This document shows, in pieces, positions 46,690 through 56,394 of a DNA stretch of 64,000 nt. The position numbers and the translations under genes were made by a program. The notes beneath the pieces are model-generated. The model saw only the letters and a program-made list of their open reading frames with translations, made no database searches and was not told the DNA's origin. The DNA is taken from positions 124,001 to 188,000 of the forward strand of contig NW_025408673.1 of the NCBI RefSeq assembly GCF_020360975.1, read 5' to 3'. Origin of the DNA: Hirsutella rhossiliensis. Its lineage: Eukaryota; Ascomycota; Sordariomycetes; Hypocreales; Ophiocordycipitaceae. Positions within the stretch are counted from its first letter, which is position 1; each line of letters opens with the position of its first letter.

Positions 46690-48330
46690 AAGGTAATAAT
46701 AAAGGAAAGGTAAGTTTAGTTCCTTTTATATAGTAATTTTCCCTTTTAAGAGCCCTAGGGCCCTTAGGTTACTCCTTTTTAAGCTACTTAGCTATCCCTA
46801 TCTTTATTTTAGCTAAGAAGGTTAAAAGGGCTTCCCTTTCTTCTTTAAAGCTATAGAGAATAAGTAAGTTAAGGGCCCTCTTCTATCTCTTAAAGGTCTA
46901 GTAAAGGACTTCTCTTTCCCTCTTATAGTTTAGGTACCTTAGGATAAGGTGCTTAGCTATATACCTTCCTTAGCTATAGCGGTAGTTATCTTAGTCTACC
47001 TTATTAGTCTTTTTTAAGAAGGAAAATAAGAAGCTAGCCTTAAAAAGGAGCTAGTAAAAGGCTAAGAGGGTCGGCTTAGGCCTCCTTATAAGGTCCTTTT
47101 TTAAGCTAAAGGCTAGGCGAGGGGTCTTTTAAATAAATATATAGTACTTACCTAAGCCCTTAGCCTTAAGGCCTTTAGCCGCCTTAGTAGCTTAAAGTCC
47201 CTTTTAATAGTCCTTAGTAGCTTACTAAACCTTTCTTTATAAATAGCTAATAAAAACTAAGAGGGTCCCTTAGGTAAGGGCCCTTAAGCCTTTTTTAGCT
47301 AGCTAGTTAGCTAGCTCGTTACTAAGGATCCTTAGGTAGTTAAGGTACTAGTATAGCTATATATTATAAAAGGCTTCTAAGCTAGATAGGAGCCTTTTAA
47401 TATATATAGCTAGTTTAATAGGGGTATTTATACCCTTAGGAATATATAGCCCGCGTAGTAAAGTCTTTAGTAGGGTCCTTAGTAAGGTCCTTAGTAGGAT
47501 CCTTAGTAGGATCCTTAGTAGAGTCTTTAGCTAGCCCTCTTTTTAATTAGATAATCCCTTAGCCCTTATTTATCTAGGAAAGAAGGAGGGAAAATTTAGT
47601 CTATAAAAAAGGTCTCTTTTCCTCCTTAGCTAATAGATAGTATTAGTATTATTATCTTCTTCTTTTATTATTAGCATCGATATCTTCTTCTATATCTTTT
47701 CTTTACTAATATACCTTTTTAGCCCTCTTTGCCTTTACCTTACCCTACCTAGTACTTTCTCGTTTTCCTTTATTCCCTTTAGACCCCCTCGTCCTTTAGT
47801 ATCTAGCTACTACTATTACCGTTAGTATAGGTATATCTTTAGGTATATACTATAGCTACCGTTAAACTAGGTCTAAGAAACCTATAATTTTCCTTATAAT
47901 AGCTTAGCTATTTATAAAGATATAGCTATTTGTAAGGGGGTTAAGGGGGCTATACTTTAAGGGCTAAGGCTTCTTAGCTAAGTACTTTAAGACCCTGAGT
48001 ATTACGAATAGCTTTACGTTAGCTACTTTAATTAAGGGCCCTAGGTTCTTATAGTATACTTTAATAGGCCTATTTTATAAGCTTATTTTATAAAAGGAGT
48101 AAGCGTTAGTCTTTATAAGGGAGCCCTTAAGGCACCCTTTAAAGCTATTAGTATAAATAGCTAAGGGCTATAACCTAAAGTCTTTTAAGCTAGCTAAGCT
48201 AGCTAAGAAGCGTTAGTATTACTTCTTAGCTAAGGGCTTAAGGGCCTTTATTATTATAATAAAGGCCTTAAGCTTTAGGGCCTATAAGGGCTCTTAGCTA
48301 GCTTTTTTTCTTTTTAAGTTATAATTAGGT
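46690..48330 (-). pseudogene. LINE C RNase H and 3' domain (degenerate)
   Basis: This is the reverse of LINE A 36540-37870. The RNase H blocks (NGSKG, AIKK-like and NELA-like) and the C-rich 3' region are recognisable through RIP damage. RNase H after RT is characteristic of the Tad1/I-like LINE clades. The 3' untranslated tail follows to 46558. Confidence 0.78.
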
Positions 48331-49940
48331 CTTATAAGAGCTACTAAGCCTTTAAGGAGGTAAAAGAGCTACTTATATAGCTTAATATAGCTTAAGGCCC
48401 TTAGGTTAAAGCTTAAGTTAGCGAGGTTATCTTATATAGCTAGGTTATAGGCTTACTTTATAAGGTAACTAAGTAAGAAGTATAGGGTTTAAAGGGTATA
48501 AGAAAAGCATACCCTTTTAAATTATACCTTTATTAGTAGTAGGGCTACTTTAGCTTTTAAAGCCTTAATAAAGTATCCTTTAAAGGCCCTTAAGACCTTT
48601 AAAAGAGCTTAGTTTTAAAGCCTTTAAAAAAGCTTTATAAGGCTCTTAAAGGTCTTAGGCCCTTTATACTAAAGCTAGGCCCTATAGTTTACTATAAAAG
48701 TTATATAAGCTTAGTAGAGCTATTTAAAGGCTTTAAATAATAAGCCTTTTTATATAAAGGTTAGGCGGGATAGTAGTTTAAAGGTAGCTTATATAAAAGC
48801 TACCTTCTTCTTAATATATTATTTAAATAAGAGCTTAAAATTAAAGAAGACCCTTAGCTACTATAATAAGGGCTTTACCTTAAATAATAAGCCTCCTATT
48901 ATTATACCCTTTAAAATAGGCTGCTTTTACTTACTAAAGTAAATAAGTTCTATCTTTAAGGGGTTAAAGTAGACCCCTTAGTCCTTAGCTTATTTAAATA
49001 GGTTAATAGCTATTACTTTTAGCTACTAAACATTCTTCTTAGCTAAGGTTAACGTTATAAAGATACTAAAGTTATTTATATAAGATAGCTAGTATCTTTT
49101 AGCTATTAGTACCCCCCTTATATATAATAGGAATAAAATAAGGCTAATAAGGGACCTTTAAAGCACCCTTATTACTAAGTCTATAAGGGGCTAGACTTAC
49201 CCCTTAAAAGCTAGCTAGATCTTTCTTTTAGTAAGGTAGTAATCTACTTAGCTTATAAGAGCCTTAGGGAGGTTTAATTCCCTTAGGACCTTTATAAGCT
49301 ATTCTTTTAATATAAAATTAAAGGCGCTCTTTATATTTAATAAGAAGGTACTAGTAATAGCTTTCTTATTAAACTCCTACCTCTTTTAGATATAGTATAA
49401 AAGGAGGAAGGCTATATTTATAGCTAACTACTATTTTTATCCCCTTAGCTATATAAGGTTTAAAAGCTTAGCTATACTAGCTAAATAGCTTAGCTAGGTA
49501 GCGTATAGCTTTTTAAGGACCTTTTTTAAGTAGTTAAGTAGACTTATAACCTTATAGGCCTTAGGGCTAGTATAGTCTAGCTTATTTTACTTAGGAAGTA
49601 TAATTCTTATAGCTTTTTTTATACCTTAAGGTAGTATCCTTAGTTAAATAAAGCTTTATAGGCCTTATTAAAGACTATAAAGATAGCTTTATATATATAT
49701 TAGATAGGGAGGAAGCTAAGGGAGTCTAAGATAAGGGCTTTCTTATTAAAAGAGCTAAAAATAGCCCTCTTAATCTTAAGGTCCTTTAGCTTTAGCTAGT
49801 CCTACTTAACTATACTCTTACTACCTATATAGCCTAGAGGCTATTTCTTTTCTAGGCTTTAAGGGGGGGCTAAGGGGGGGCTAGGGCTAGGGTATAAGGT
49901 TAGAGAAAAGGTTATTAAGAAGGCCTATATTTTTCTATAA
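48331..49940 (-). pseudogene. LINE C reverse transcriptase (degenerate)
   Basis: The - frame reads AIRYLAKLFS fingers, NIKSAFNFILKE (catalytic FD as FN), LIKVLRELNLPKALIS, the GVSLAPY-type PQGSPLSP region near 49150, and the active site SYINNFSIFITLT near 49080, where the family has YADDxxI. NPLKIELIYF and QLRVFF (family KTELIHF and LGV) follow. Both catalytic Asp codons are Asn. Confidence 0.84.
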
Positions 49941-49947
49941 AGGTATT

Positions 49948-50045
49948 TATTAGAAGACGCGGTTATTAATTATATATATTAATTATAGCGTACCTATAGG
50001 AGCGGGTTTTACTTTTGCTTACGTAGCGAAATAGTCTTCGCGATA
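49948..50045 (+). repeat. TRIM 5' LTR (98 bp)
   Basis: It contains GAAGACGCGG near the start and AGTCTTCGCG near the end, an internal inverted pair. It matches 50243-50340 with RIP-type differences only. Confidence 0.94.
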
Positions 50046-50062
50046 GTTATAAGCCTAGGAGG
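50046..50062 (+). other. TRIM primer-binding site, Cop-1 type
   Basis: GTTATAAGCCTAGGAGG directly follows the LTR. It differs from the Cop-1 site at 10686-10702 at two of 17 bases. It would pair with the tRNA-iMet anticodon arm in the same way. Confidence 0.75.
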
Positions 50063-50242
50063 GGATAGTATACTACCCCTATAACTTCCGGTAACTACGC
50101 GCGGTGCGGGGTTTAATCCCTCGTAGACGACTACCTCTCTTAGATTTCCTTAGGTTATTAGCGTGGCGCTTAGTATTCGACTCCCGCGTCTTAGGCTATA
50201 AGGTCTAGGGCTCCCGGCGGAGCCGCGATCCCTAAGGGGGTA

Positions 50243-50340
50243 TATCGGAAGACGCGGTTATTAGTTATATATATTAATTGCAGCGCACTTATAGGAGCGC
50301 GTTCTACTTTTACCTACGTAGCGAAATAGTCTTCGCGATA
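50243..50340 (+). repeat. TRIM 3' LTR (98 bp)
   Basis: Same length as the 5' LTR. It starts TATCGGAAGACG and ends CTTCGCGATA, followed by GTATT. Confidence 0.94.
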
Positions 50341-50345
50341 GTATT

Positions 50346-51580
50346 AGCTTTTACCTTTATCCCTTCTTTTATATATAAGATACTAAGAAGGGTAGGGTTA
50401 GCTCTAGCCTTAGTATAAAAAAAGGCTATAAAGATATCCTTTCTTATTACTTTTATTAAGAAACTCTCTTAGTATTACTTTTTAATAGCTTTAATAGTAT
50501 ACTTAAAGCTATTTTAGGCCTTTATAAAGCTCTTTTAGCTCTTTTTATCCTAGGCTAGCTTATAAGCCTATTAAGCTAAGCTTAAGGCTTTTTAAAAGTA
50601 GGTTAGCTTAGATCCCTTATAAGGCTTTTTTTTTAGTATTACTATATTTAAGGCCTTTATAAAGGTTCTTATTAAAAGGAAAGCTATCTCTTTTAAGTTA
50701 TCTCTTTTTATAGCCCTCTTTATAGCTATAAAGAGGTCTTATTCTTTTTTAGCTAAGTATTCTAAAAATACTTTTTAGTTTACTTTCTTATAATTATAGC
50801 TAGTAAGCTTAGCTAGTAAGGGCCTATTAGCGCCCTTTAAGCTAGCTTTAAAGGCTATAAGCTTATAATCTAAGCCTATAGCTTTTATAAAGTAAAGGTT
50901 AGCTTAGGTTAGCTATTTAAAAAGGCTATAAAAAGTAAGGTCTATAACTAAAGCCCCTTTTAAGCCTTTCTTTTAATAGGTACTTTTTATAGCTACCTTA
51001 AGGTCTATTAGTAAGGAAGCCTTATAGCGGTTAAGCTAGCTAATAAAGGCTTCTACCTTATAGGCTTTAAAGGGTTTTATAAAAGGGTTTTAATAAAGAT
51101 AGTATAATTTAAAGTCCCTTATTAATAAGAAGGGCTATTATAAGAATTAAGCTATTAATAGTAGCTTTTTTACTTTATAAGGCCCTTACTAGCCTTAGCT
51201 AGCTAAGGCCCCTTTAACCTCTTTTTTATTATATAAGTTAATAATAGTAAACGGTTTAATACTTTTTACCTTTATAGCTTATATATTAAGATTATAAAAG
51301 AGGTTAAAGCTAAGGCTAGCTTTTATTTAAGCTTCCTTCTTCTTATAAACTATAACCCTAGGCCTCTTAGTAAGCTTAAGAAAGTTAGTAAAAGGGATAA
51401 GGGTTATAATATTATAGGCCGGATACTATATAAGGATATAGCTATTATTAATCTTATAAAGGTAGGGCTCTTATAATAAAATAAGGTCCGCTTTTATTTT
51501 TAGGGCCTACTTTAAGATTAATAGGTTAGCTATTTCCTACCTATTAGTATTATACTATATAATATTAATAAGGTTATAGT
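50346..51580 (-). pseudogene. LINE C endonuclease (degenerate)
   Basis: The - strand holds the full apurinic-type endonuclease: QYNTNR near the start, ADLILLQEPYLYKINN (QEP block), ITLIPFTNFLKLTKRPRV, the IRDFKLYYLYQNPF block (family GDFNLHHPxW) and VIDLTFYS. It shows the uninterrupted version of the LINE B sites where Gyp-3 and the solo LTR inserted. The part toward 50346 is a Lys-rich linker to RT. Confidence 0.83.
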
Positions 51581-51804
51581 TAAGCTTAAGGGGCCTAAAG
51601 GGCTTTAAGGGCCCTATAAGTATAAGGGGGCTAAGGCTATTAAGTATTAGTTATTCCCTTATAAACTCTATATTATACTTTATTAGTAGTAAGGTGCTCT
51701 CCCTTATAGTTATAGTATTAAACTTTAAAGTAAGAGTAGCCTTAGCTAGCTTTATAGCTAAAGTAGTTATAGTTCTTAGTTAGGTACTTTTAAAGATATA
51801 GCTT

Positions 51805-52602
51805 ATAAGGGTCCTAAGGGACTTAAATCTCCCTAAGGCCCTTATAAGCTAGGTAAACTACTTTCTTACTAAAAGGAAGATCTAGTTAGCCTTTAAGGGG
51901 TAAGTCTAGCGCTTTATAAACCTAGTAATAGGGGTGCTTTAAGGGTCCTTTATTAGCTTTATTTTATTCCTCTTATATATAAGGGGGATACTAGCGGCTA
52001 AGGGATACTAGCTATTTTATATAAATAACTTTAGTATCTTTATAACGTTAACCTTAGTTAAGAAGAATATTTAATAGCTAGAAGTAATAGCTATTAAACT
52101 ATTTAAATAAGCTAAGGACTAAGGGGTTTACTTTAACCCCTTAAAGATAGAACTTATTTACTTTAATAGGTAAAGGTAGCTTATTTTAAAGGGTATAATA
52201 GTAAGAGGCTTATTATTTAAAGTAAAGCCTTTAATATAATAGCTAAGGGTCTTCTTTAATTCTAGGCTCTTATTTAAATAATATATTAAAAAGAAGGTAG
52301 CCTTTATATAAGCTACTTTTAAAAGACTATCCCGCCTAACCTCTATATAAATAAGCTTATTATTTAAAGCCTTTAAATAGCTCTACTAAGCTTATATAAT
52401 CTTTATAGTAAACTATAGGGCCTAGCTTTAATATAAAGGGCCTAAGACCCTTAAGACCCTTATAAAGCCTTTTTAAAGGCTCTAAAACTAAGCTCTTTTA
52501 AAGGTCTTAAGAGCCTTTAAAGGATCCCTTATTAAGGCTTTAAAAGCTAAAGCGGCCCTACTACTATTAAAGGTACGATTTAAAAAGGCATGCCTTTCTT
52601 AT
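51805..52602 (+). pseudogene. LINE B reverse transcriptase, second half
   Basis: LINE B resumes after LINE C with IRVLRDLNLPKALIS, LTKRKIQLAFKG, GVLQGSFISFILFLLYIRG (PQGSPLSPILF region), LFYINNFSIFIT (active site, both Asp as Asn), KKNIQQLEVIAIKLF, NPLKIELIYF and an RT thumb plus connection. It stops at the NA-1 insertion (CTTAT). The preceding 46500 segment ends LNIKGTFNFILKE, so the two halves join without a gap. Confidence 0.86.
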
Positions 52603-52779
52603 TATAAGGGCTTTTACCCTATATAGGCCTAGACTAAGGTCTAGGCTAAGTCTATATATAAGCGGCCTTAACGCTTATATAGGCTAGGCCTATACTTCTC
52701 TTTCCTTTCCCTTTTATAGATTATTAACCTTCTTTTAATAGACTATACCTAAGCTTATACCTTTACCTACTCTATAATA
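52603..52779 (+). repeat. NA-1 5' LTR (177 bp)
   Basis: It reads TATAAGGGCTTTTACCC to CTACTCTATAATA (TGTAAGGG at the start before RIP). The match to 54152-54328 covers its whole length. Confidence 0.93.
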
Positions 52780-53444
52780 GTATAATCTACCCTTTATTTT
52801 ACCTTCTTTATATCCCTATATATAAAATAGCTATTTTTAGCTACTTTTAAAGCTAATATTTAATTACTTAGTTTAGTTAAACCGCCCGCGCTAGTATATA
52901 TATATATATAATATCTATACTTTTATAGTCGTAAAATTAAAGCGAATATAATACTTAGTTTACCTAGGTAATTAAGAGCCTCTTATAATAGTAGGGCTCT
53001 ATACGACTAAGAGCGGTACTACTATACCTTAGTAAGTTTAATAGCTCCTTTATAGAGCTCGAGCTATAGCTACTTTATATAAAAGTAAAGCTCTATACTA
53101 ATTATAGTAAACTTAATATAGCTAAGTTAGTAAGCTAAGAGCTTATAACGCTCTATTAAAAGTAAAGTAAAGCTATTCTAGCCTACCTTATATAGTTTAA
53201 AGAGGTACTTTATTAAGTAAATATATATAGCTAGCTTAATATAGTAAAGTATAATTACTTTATTATAAGCTTAAATATATATTAGTATACTTATTTAAGT
53301 AAAAGGTCTATACTACTAAATATATATATTAATCTAATCTACTTTCTTCGTAAGCTTAGTAGTAATAAGTTTCTTTTTTTATCTTATTTTATAATATAAG
53401 AAGAGGATAATACTAATAATACTATAAATATCTCTATCTCTACC
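52780..53444 (+). other. NA-1 leader and AT-rich filler
   Basis: The first 208 bp (to 52987) match 33271-33064 in reverse. The rest is AT-rich with TA runs and no protein-like frame that I trust. Confidence 0.6.
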
Positions 53445-53876
53445 TTAAGGACCGAGGATAGAAAGAGGTAGTAATAGGAGGGTCGCTATATAAGCTATAG
53501 TAGTAAATCCTATTAGTTTTTAAAGTGCCCGCGCTAAGAGGCGCGGGTAAACGTACTCTAAGTAATAGAAGGGCGTATACGCTAGGACGGAAAAGAGGTT
53601 AGGTTCGACGATAGCAACTCTAATAATAAGTAATCTTAGTAACGCCTCTATAGGCTTTAACGGCGTTCCCTCTTATATAGTAGTAGCTACTATATAGATA
53701 GGATATATACTTATAGCAACCGAAAGGGCGGCTAAGATATAAGAAGGCCGCTAATATAATATAACTATAGTAAAAGGTAGTACTTATATAGCCTTATATA
53801 AGAGGGAGCGGAGCCTTATATACTAAAGTACTATCCTTTATATTATAGTACTAAGAGTACTATTATACGCCGATAT
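53445..53876 (-). pseudogene. NA-1 payload ORF: small predicted membrane protein, ~143 codons
   Basis: On the - strand an ATA at 53876-53874 (ATG before RIP, next codons SAYNSTLST) opens a frame of about 143 codons to a TAA at 53447-53445. It shows no frameshift and only a few TAA/TAG within. Two hydrophobic segments stand out: YILAALSVAISIYPIYIVAT (about residues 50-70) and LIGFTTIAYIATLLLLPLSI (about 120-140). They are separated by EALLRLLIIRVAIVEPN and the aromatic YTPFYYLEYVYPRLL. Two membrane spans are the simplest reading. The region is less AT-rich than its surroundings. I do not recognise the family. The TAA could itself be a mutated CAA, giving a longer basic tail. Confidence 0.55.
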
Positions 53877-53878
53877 AA

Positions 53879-53933
53879 GGGGGGGGGGATACTATACGCT
53901 TACTAAAGCTAGCTATATACTATTTTATATACC
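53879..53933 (-). promoter_or_regulatory. Putative promoter of the NA-1 payload ORF
   Basis: On the - strand GGTATATAAAATA (53933-53921) lies about 50 bp before the start codon. A run of ten C (53888-53879) sits just upstream of the start. The TATA spacing suits a fungal polymerase II promoter, and a C-rich tract also precedes the Gyp-1 antisense ORF. Confidence 0.5.
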
Positions 53934-54151
53934 TTTACTCCCTAGCTATAAGTACTAAAGCCTAAATCTTAGGGCGCGGCCCCTACTAATAATATAGTCT
54001 ATCTAAGAAGCTTACTTAAGAGGGTATTATATATATATATTTTTTTTCTATAACTAAGTATATATAGTCTATATAAGGGTTCCGTCCCCTTAAGCGTAGT
54101 ATTAGGTATTATTTAAAAACGCGCTTTTTTAAAAGCTAGGTAGGGGTATAA
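53934..54151 (+). other. NA-1 3' region
   Basis: A mixed-composition stretch with GGGCGCGGCCCC near 53975, TA runs near 54030 and a purine-rich end (AGGTAGGGGTA) before the 3' LTR. I see no gene. Confidence 0.5.
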
Positions 54152-54328
54152 TATAAGGGCTTTTACCCTATATAAGCTTAGACTAAGGTCTAGGCTAAGT
54201 CTATATATAAGCGGCCTCTACGCTTATATAGGCTAAGCTTATACTTTTCTTTTTTTTCCCTTTTATAGATTATTAACCTTCTTTTAACGGACTATACTTA
54301 AGCCTATACCTTTACCTACTTTATAATA
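54152..54328 (+). repeat. NA-1 3' LTR (177 bp)
   Basis: It reads TATAAGGGCTTTTACCC to CTACTTTATAATA, the same length as the 5' LTR, and is followed by CTTAT. Confidence 0.93.
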
Positions 54329-54366
54329 CTTATACTTTTTAGACCCTATACTTCTTACTTAGTTAC

Positions 54367-54552
54367 TATAAGAGTCTTTAACTATTATAGGTTATAGGCT
54401 TAGGCTATAGCCTAAGCTATATAGTTATATATAGAAGGCTAGATCCTATATATATATATATAGGCTAGCCGCGTATAGGAGAGCTCTATATAGCTTATTA
54501 ATATTATTCTACGGACGGTACCTACGCGTACGCCTCTACCTACTCCGTAATA
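54367..54552 (+). repeat. Gyp-1 second copy 5' LTR (186 bp)
   Basis: It reads TATAAGAGTC to CTCCGTAATA and matches the three Gyp-1 LTRs in reverse. GTATAAGCTATT follows at the primer-site position; I could not match it to a tRNA. Confidence 0.93.
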
Positions 54553-54574
54553 GTATAAGCTATTAACTAATAGA

Positions 54575-55800
54575 TCTAATAGATATCTCTCTAGAGAAGG
54601 CGCCTCCCCCTCGAGGAAGTACTCCGCCCCTCCCTAGATAGATAGGAAGTATCGTAGCTATCCTAGAAGCGATTAAAAGCGCGACGGCTAGCGAGAAGGA
54701 CAAGGTTCTCGCTATACTAAGGGAGCCGTCTACGAGACTAGCTTTAACCCCTATAGCCTCTATAACGCCGGTTACGGCGGCGATACTACCGATAAGGAAG
54801 CCGCTCCCTTAGCCGACTTAGGATAGTAAGCTAGAGTCCTTTTACTTCTTCCTTAGCCGGCTATAGATAAAGTTTATAACCGATAAGAAATAGGGCCTAA
54901 ATAGCTATCGCGATATAGCGTAGTATTCGCTCCTTTATATACTACCGGAGCCCTAGATACGGCGGATCTCTAGATTCTAGGATAAGGGCGGCCCTAGGGG
55001 CAGACGCGACCTATAAGACTTCTTCTAATACCTTATATATACGTTCGGCAACGTATAGGAGCGGGAGAAGGTATAAGATAAGCTACGGACCCTTAAGTAA
55101 AGAGACGGATAAACCTTTAGCGAATTCCTTCCCGATTTTAAAGAGACGCTCTTATAAGTAGCGGGGACTATAGTATAGGAAGATAGCGCGAAGCTTATAT
55201 AGCTATAGAATTCGATTACGCCGGCCCTATAAGAGCTACTTATCCCTATAATTATACCTACTAACTATAGCGAGTATATAAGCTAGTTAATAAAGGTAGC
55301 TTAGGGCTATAAGTAGACGCTGCGTTTCTAGAAGCTCTATAAGCGCACGCCGTATAGCGGCGATAAGATTACCGCCCCTTTATAAGATAAATAACCGGCT
55401 ATCGATATAGACGGGGATACCTTAATATCGGCTACCTATATAGACTAGGCTAGACGCGGTAAGAAGACGCCGTCGACTACCCCCTATACCGCCCCGTACT
55501 TTAAGTAGCGGGCGAAGTAGGTAACGAGCGAGGAAATCGGGAAGAGGAAGGCTAACGGCCGCTACCTATATTATAGAGTATCTATATACTTTATATTAAA
55601 TTACCCCTTCCTTTTAGCTAAGTAGCCTATAGCGGTTTAAGTAGCGAAGATAGAACCGCTCCTCGCTTTAAACGATAAGGAGGACTCCGCCCCCCTAGGC
55701 CTAGAAGAAAAAGAGTAGCTCCGGAGTAAAAATAGGCTCTAGAGCCCTAATTACTAGTACTAGTAAAGGAGAAAGAAGAATTATCCGCCTATATAGAAAA
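54575..55800 (+). pseudogene. Gyp-1 second copy gag (degenerate)
   Basis: The + frame reads AILEAIKSATASEKDK, SFYFFLSRL, YSLLYILPEP, YTFGNV, the DG-TFSEFLPDFKETLL helix and ITPAL-ELLIPIII, as in the copy at 22690-23400. A damaged zinc-knuckle region lies near 55560 (GRYLYYRVSIYFI), where Tyr codons replace Cys of the C-x2-C-x4-H-x4-C motif by TGT-to-TAT changes. Gag would form the particle. Confidence 0.8.
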
Positions 55801-55804
55801 AGAG

Positions 55805-56140
55805 CTTACTTTAATATAGGTTATAATTAATAACTCCTTGCCTATTACCGCCCTTATAAACGAGGGCTACTAGTACTACGCCGTAGTTAACGAGGCGCTT
55901 ATATAAGAGATATAAGTACTAGTAGAAAAGATCGCCTTAAGGCGAGTAAAGGGCGCCTTAAGCGCAATAAAGGGTACGGTAATTAAGGGTATTACGTAGC
56001 TAGCTATAGAGGTCGATAGTTACTATAAGCTTATCATAGCCTATATAATCCCTTAACTAGAGTTTCCCTTAATCCTTAGGAAACCCTAGTTATTATATAT
56101 AGAGTTATACTTAGTTCTATACTAAAGGAAGCTATAGTTT
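55805..56140 (+). pseudogene. Gyp-1 second copy aspartic protease (degenerate)
   Basis: NNSLPITALINEGY corresponds to the LIDTG active-site strand, with Asp changed to Asn. EALIQEI, IALRRVKGAL and the LEFPLIL block follow in the retropepsin order. Position and match to 21835-22170 support it. Confidence 0.62.
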
Positions 56141-56394
56141 AAGCCTATATAACGGTAGGTCCGCTATAACGATAGTTCTATAAGCGTAGGACTAGGCGTA
56201 CGAGCTTTATACTCGGTATAAGAAGTCCTTGCCTCTATCTTTATAGGAACTATATAATAAGTAGAGCGGGGGCAAGGCTAGGCAGCGGCTAACGTAGCGG
56301 TCTATATAGTTAGCTTAGCGGATATCGATAAGGCCCTCTAAATAAAAAAGCTAAAGTCGCCCTCTAAGCTATAATAATAGATACCGGAGCGTTT

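Larger units (their letters stand above)
49948..50340 (+). mobile_element. Miniature LTR retrotransposon (TRIM), 393 bp, 98-bp LTRs
   Basis: Two 98-bp direct repeats (49948-50045 and 50243-50340) enclose 197 bp with no coding capacity. Ends are TATTAG/TATCGG and CGCGATA, that is TGTCGG...CGCGACA before RIP. A primer-site motif GTTATAAGCCTAGGAGG follows the first LTR and matches the Cop-1 site at 10686. A purine run, CTAAGGGGG (50232-50240), lies two bases before the second LTR. The leader also shares ATAGTAT, CTTCCGG and CCCTCGTAG with Cop-1. It is most likely mobilised by Cop-1. A GGCTCC/GGAGCC hairpin lies at 50209-50224. Confidence 0.93.
49943..50345. repeat. Target-site duplication GTATT bracketing the miniature LTR element
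   Basis: GTATT at 49943-49947 and 50341-50345 is exact. LINE B at about 45905-45925 holds the uninterrupted site (reverse complement of AAGGTATTAGC), which shows what the locus looked like before insertion. Confidence 0.95.
46558..51790 (-). mobile_element. LINE C: near full-length Tad1-like LINE inserted in LINE B
   Basis: A - strand LINE runs from about 51790 (5') to 46558 (3') through endonuclease, RT and RNase H. It ends in an AT-rich tail with TAATAATATTAAAAAAA. Imperfect target duplications TAAAAGAATAGCTT (46544-46557) and TAAAGATATAGCTT (51791-51804) flank it, and LINE B resumes right after. Without the miniature element it is about 4.83 kb. No gag-like ORF1 is seen, so the 5' end is probably truncated. 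Confidence 0.88.
52603..54328 (+). mobile_element. Non-autonomous LTR element NA-1 (1726 bp) with antisense payload ORF
   Basis: Two 177-bp LTRs (52603-52779 and 54152-54328) enclose 1372 bp with no gag or pol motif. The target duplication CTTAT is exact (52598-52602 and 54329-54333) and LINE B continues across it. The first LTR is followed by GTATAATC, like the GTATAAGC after the Gyp-1 5' LTR, and AGGTAGGGGTA precedes the second LTR, giving + orientation. The first 385 bp recur at 33448-33064. The internal region holds a - strand ORF with its own TATA box. Confidence 0.92.
34945..54366 (+). mobile_element. LINE B: Tad1-like non-LTR retrotransposon split by nested insertions
   Basis: Fragments of one + strand LINE can be joined in order: 34945-35137 (endonuclease start), 44576-45166 and 45429-46557 (endonuclease and first half of RT), 51805-52602 (second half of RT) and 54334-54366. 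The gaps are Gyp-3, a solo LTR, LINE C and NA-1, each ended by matching target duplications where LINE sequence resumes. LINE A and LINE C provide uninterrupted versions of each junction. The 5' end is truncated, and the 3' end is lost beyond the Gyp-1 insertion at 54367. Confidence 0.86.

Noticed and set aside
50155..50225. A B-box-like stretch (TATTCGACTCC) within the TRIM, suggesting a tRNA-derived SINE
   Set aside because: Exact LTRs, TSD, primer site and polypurine tract explain the element; no complete tRNA fold could be drawn.
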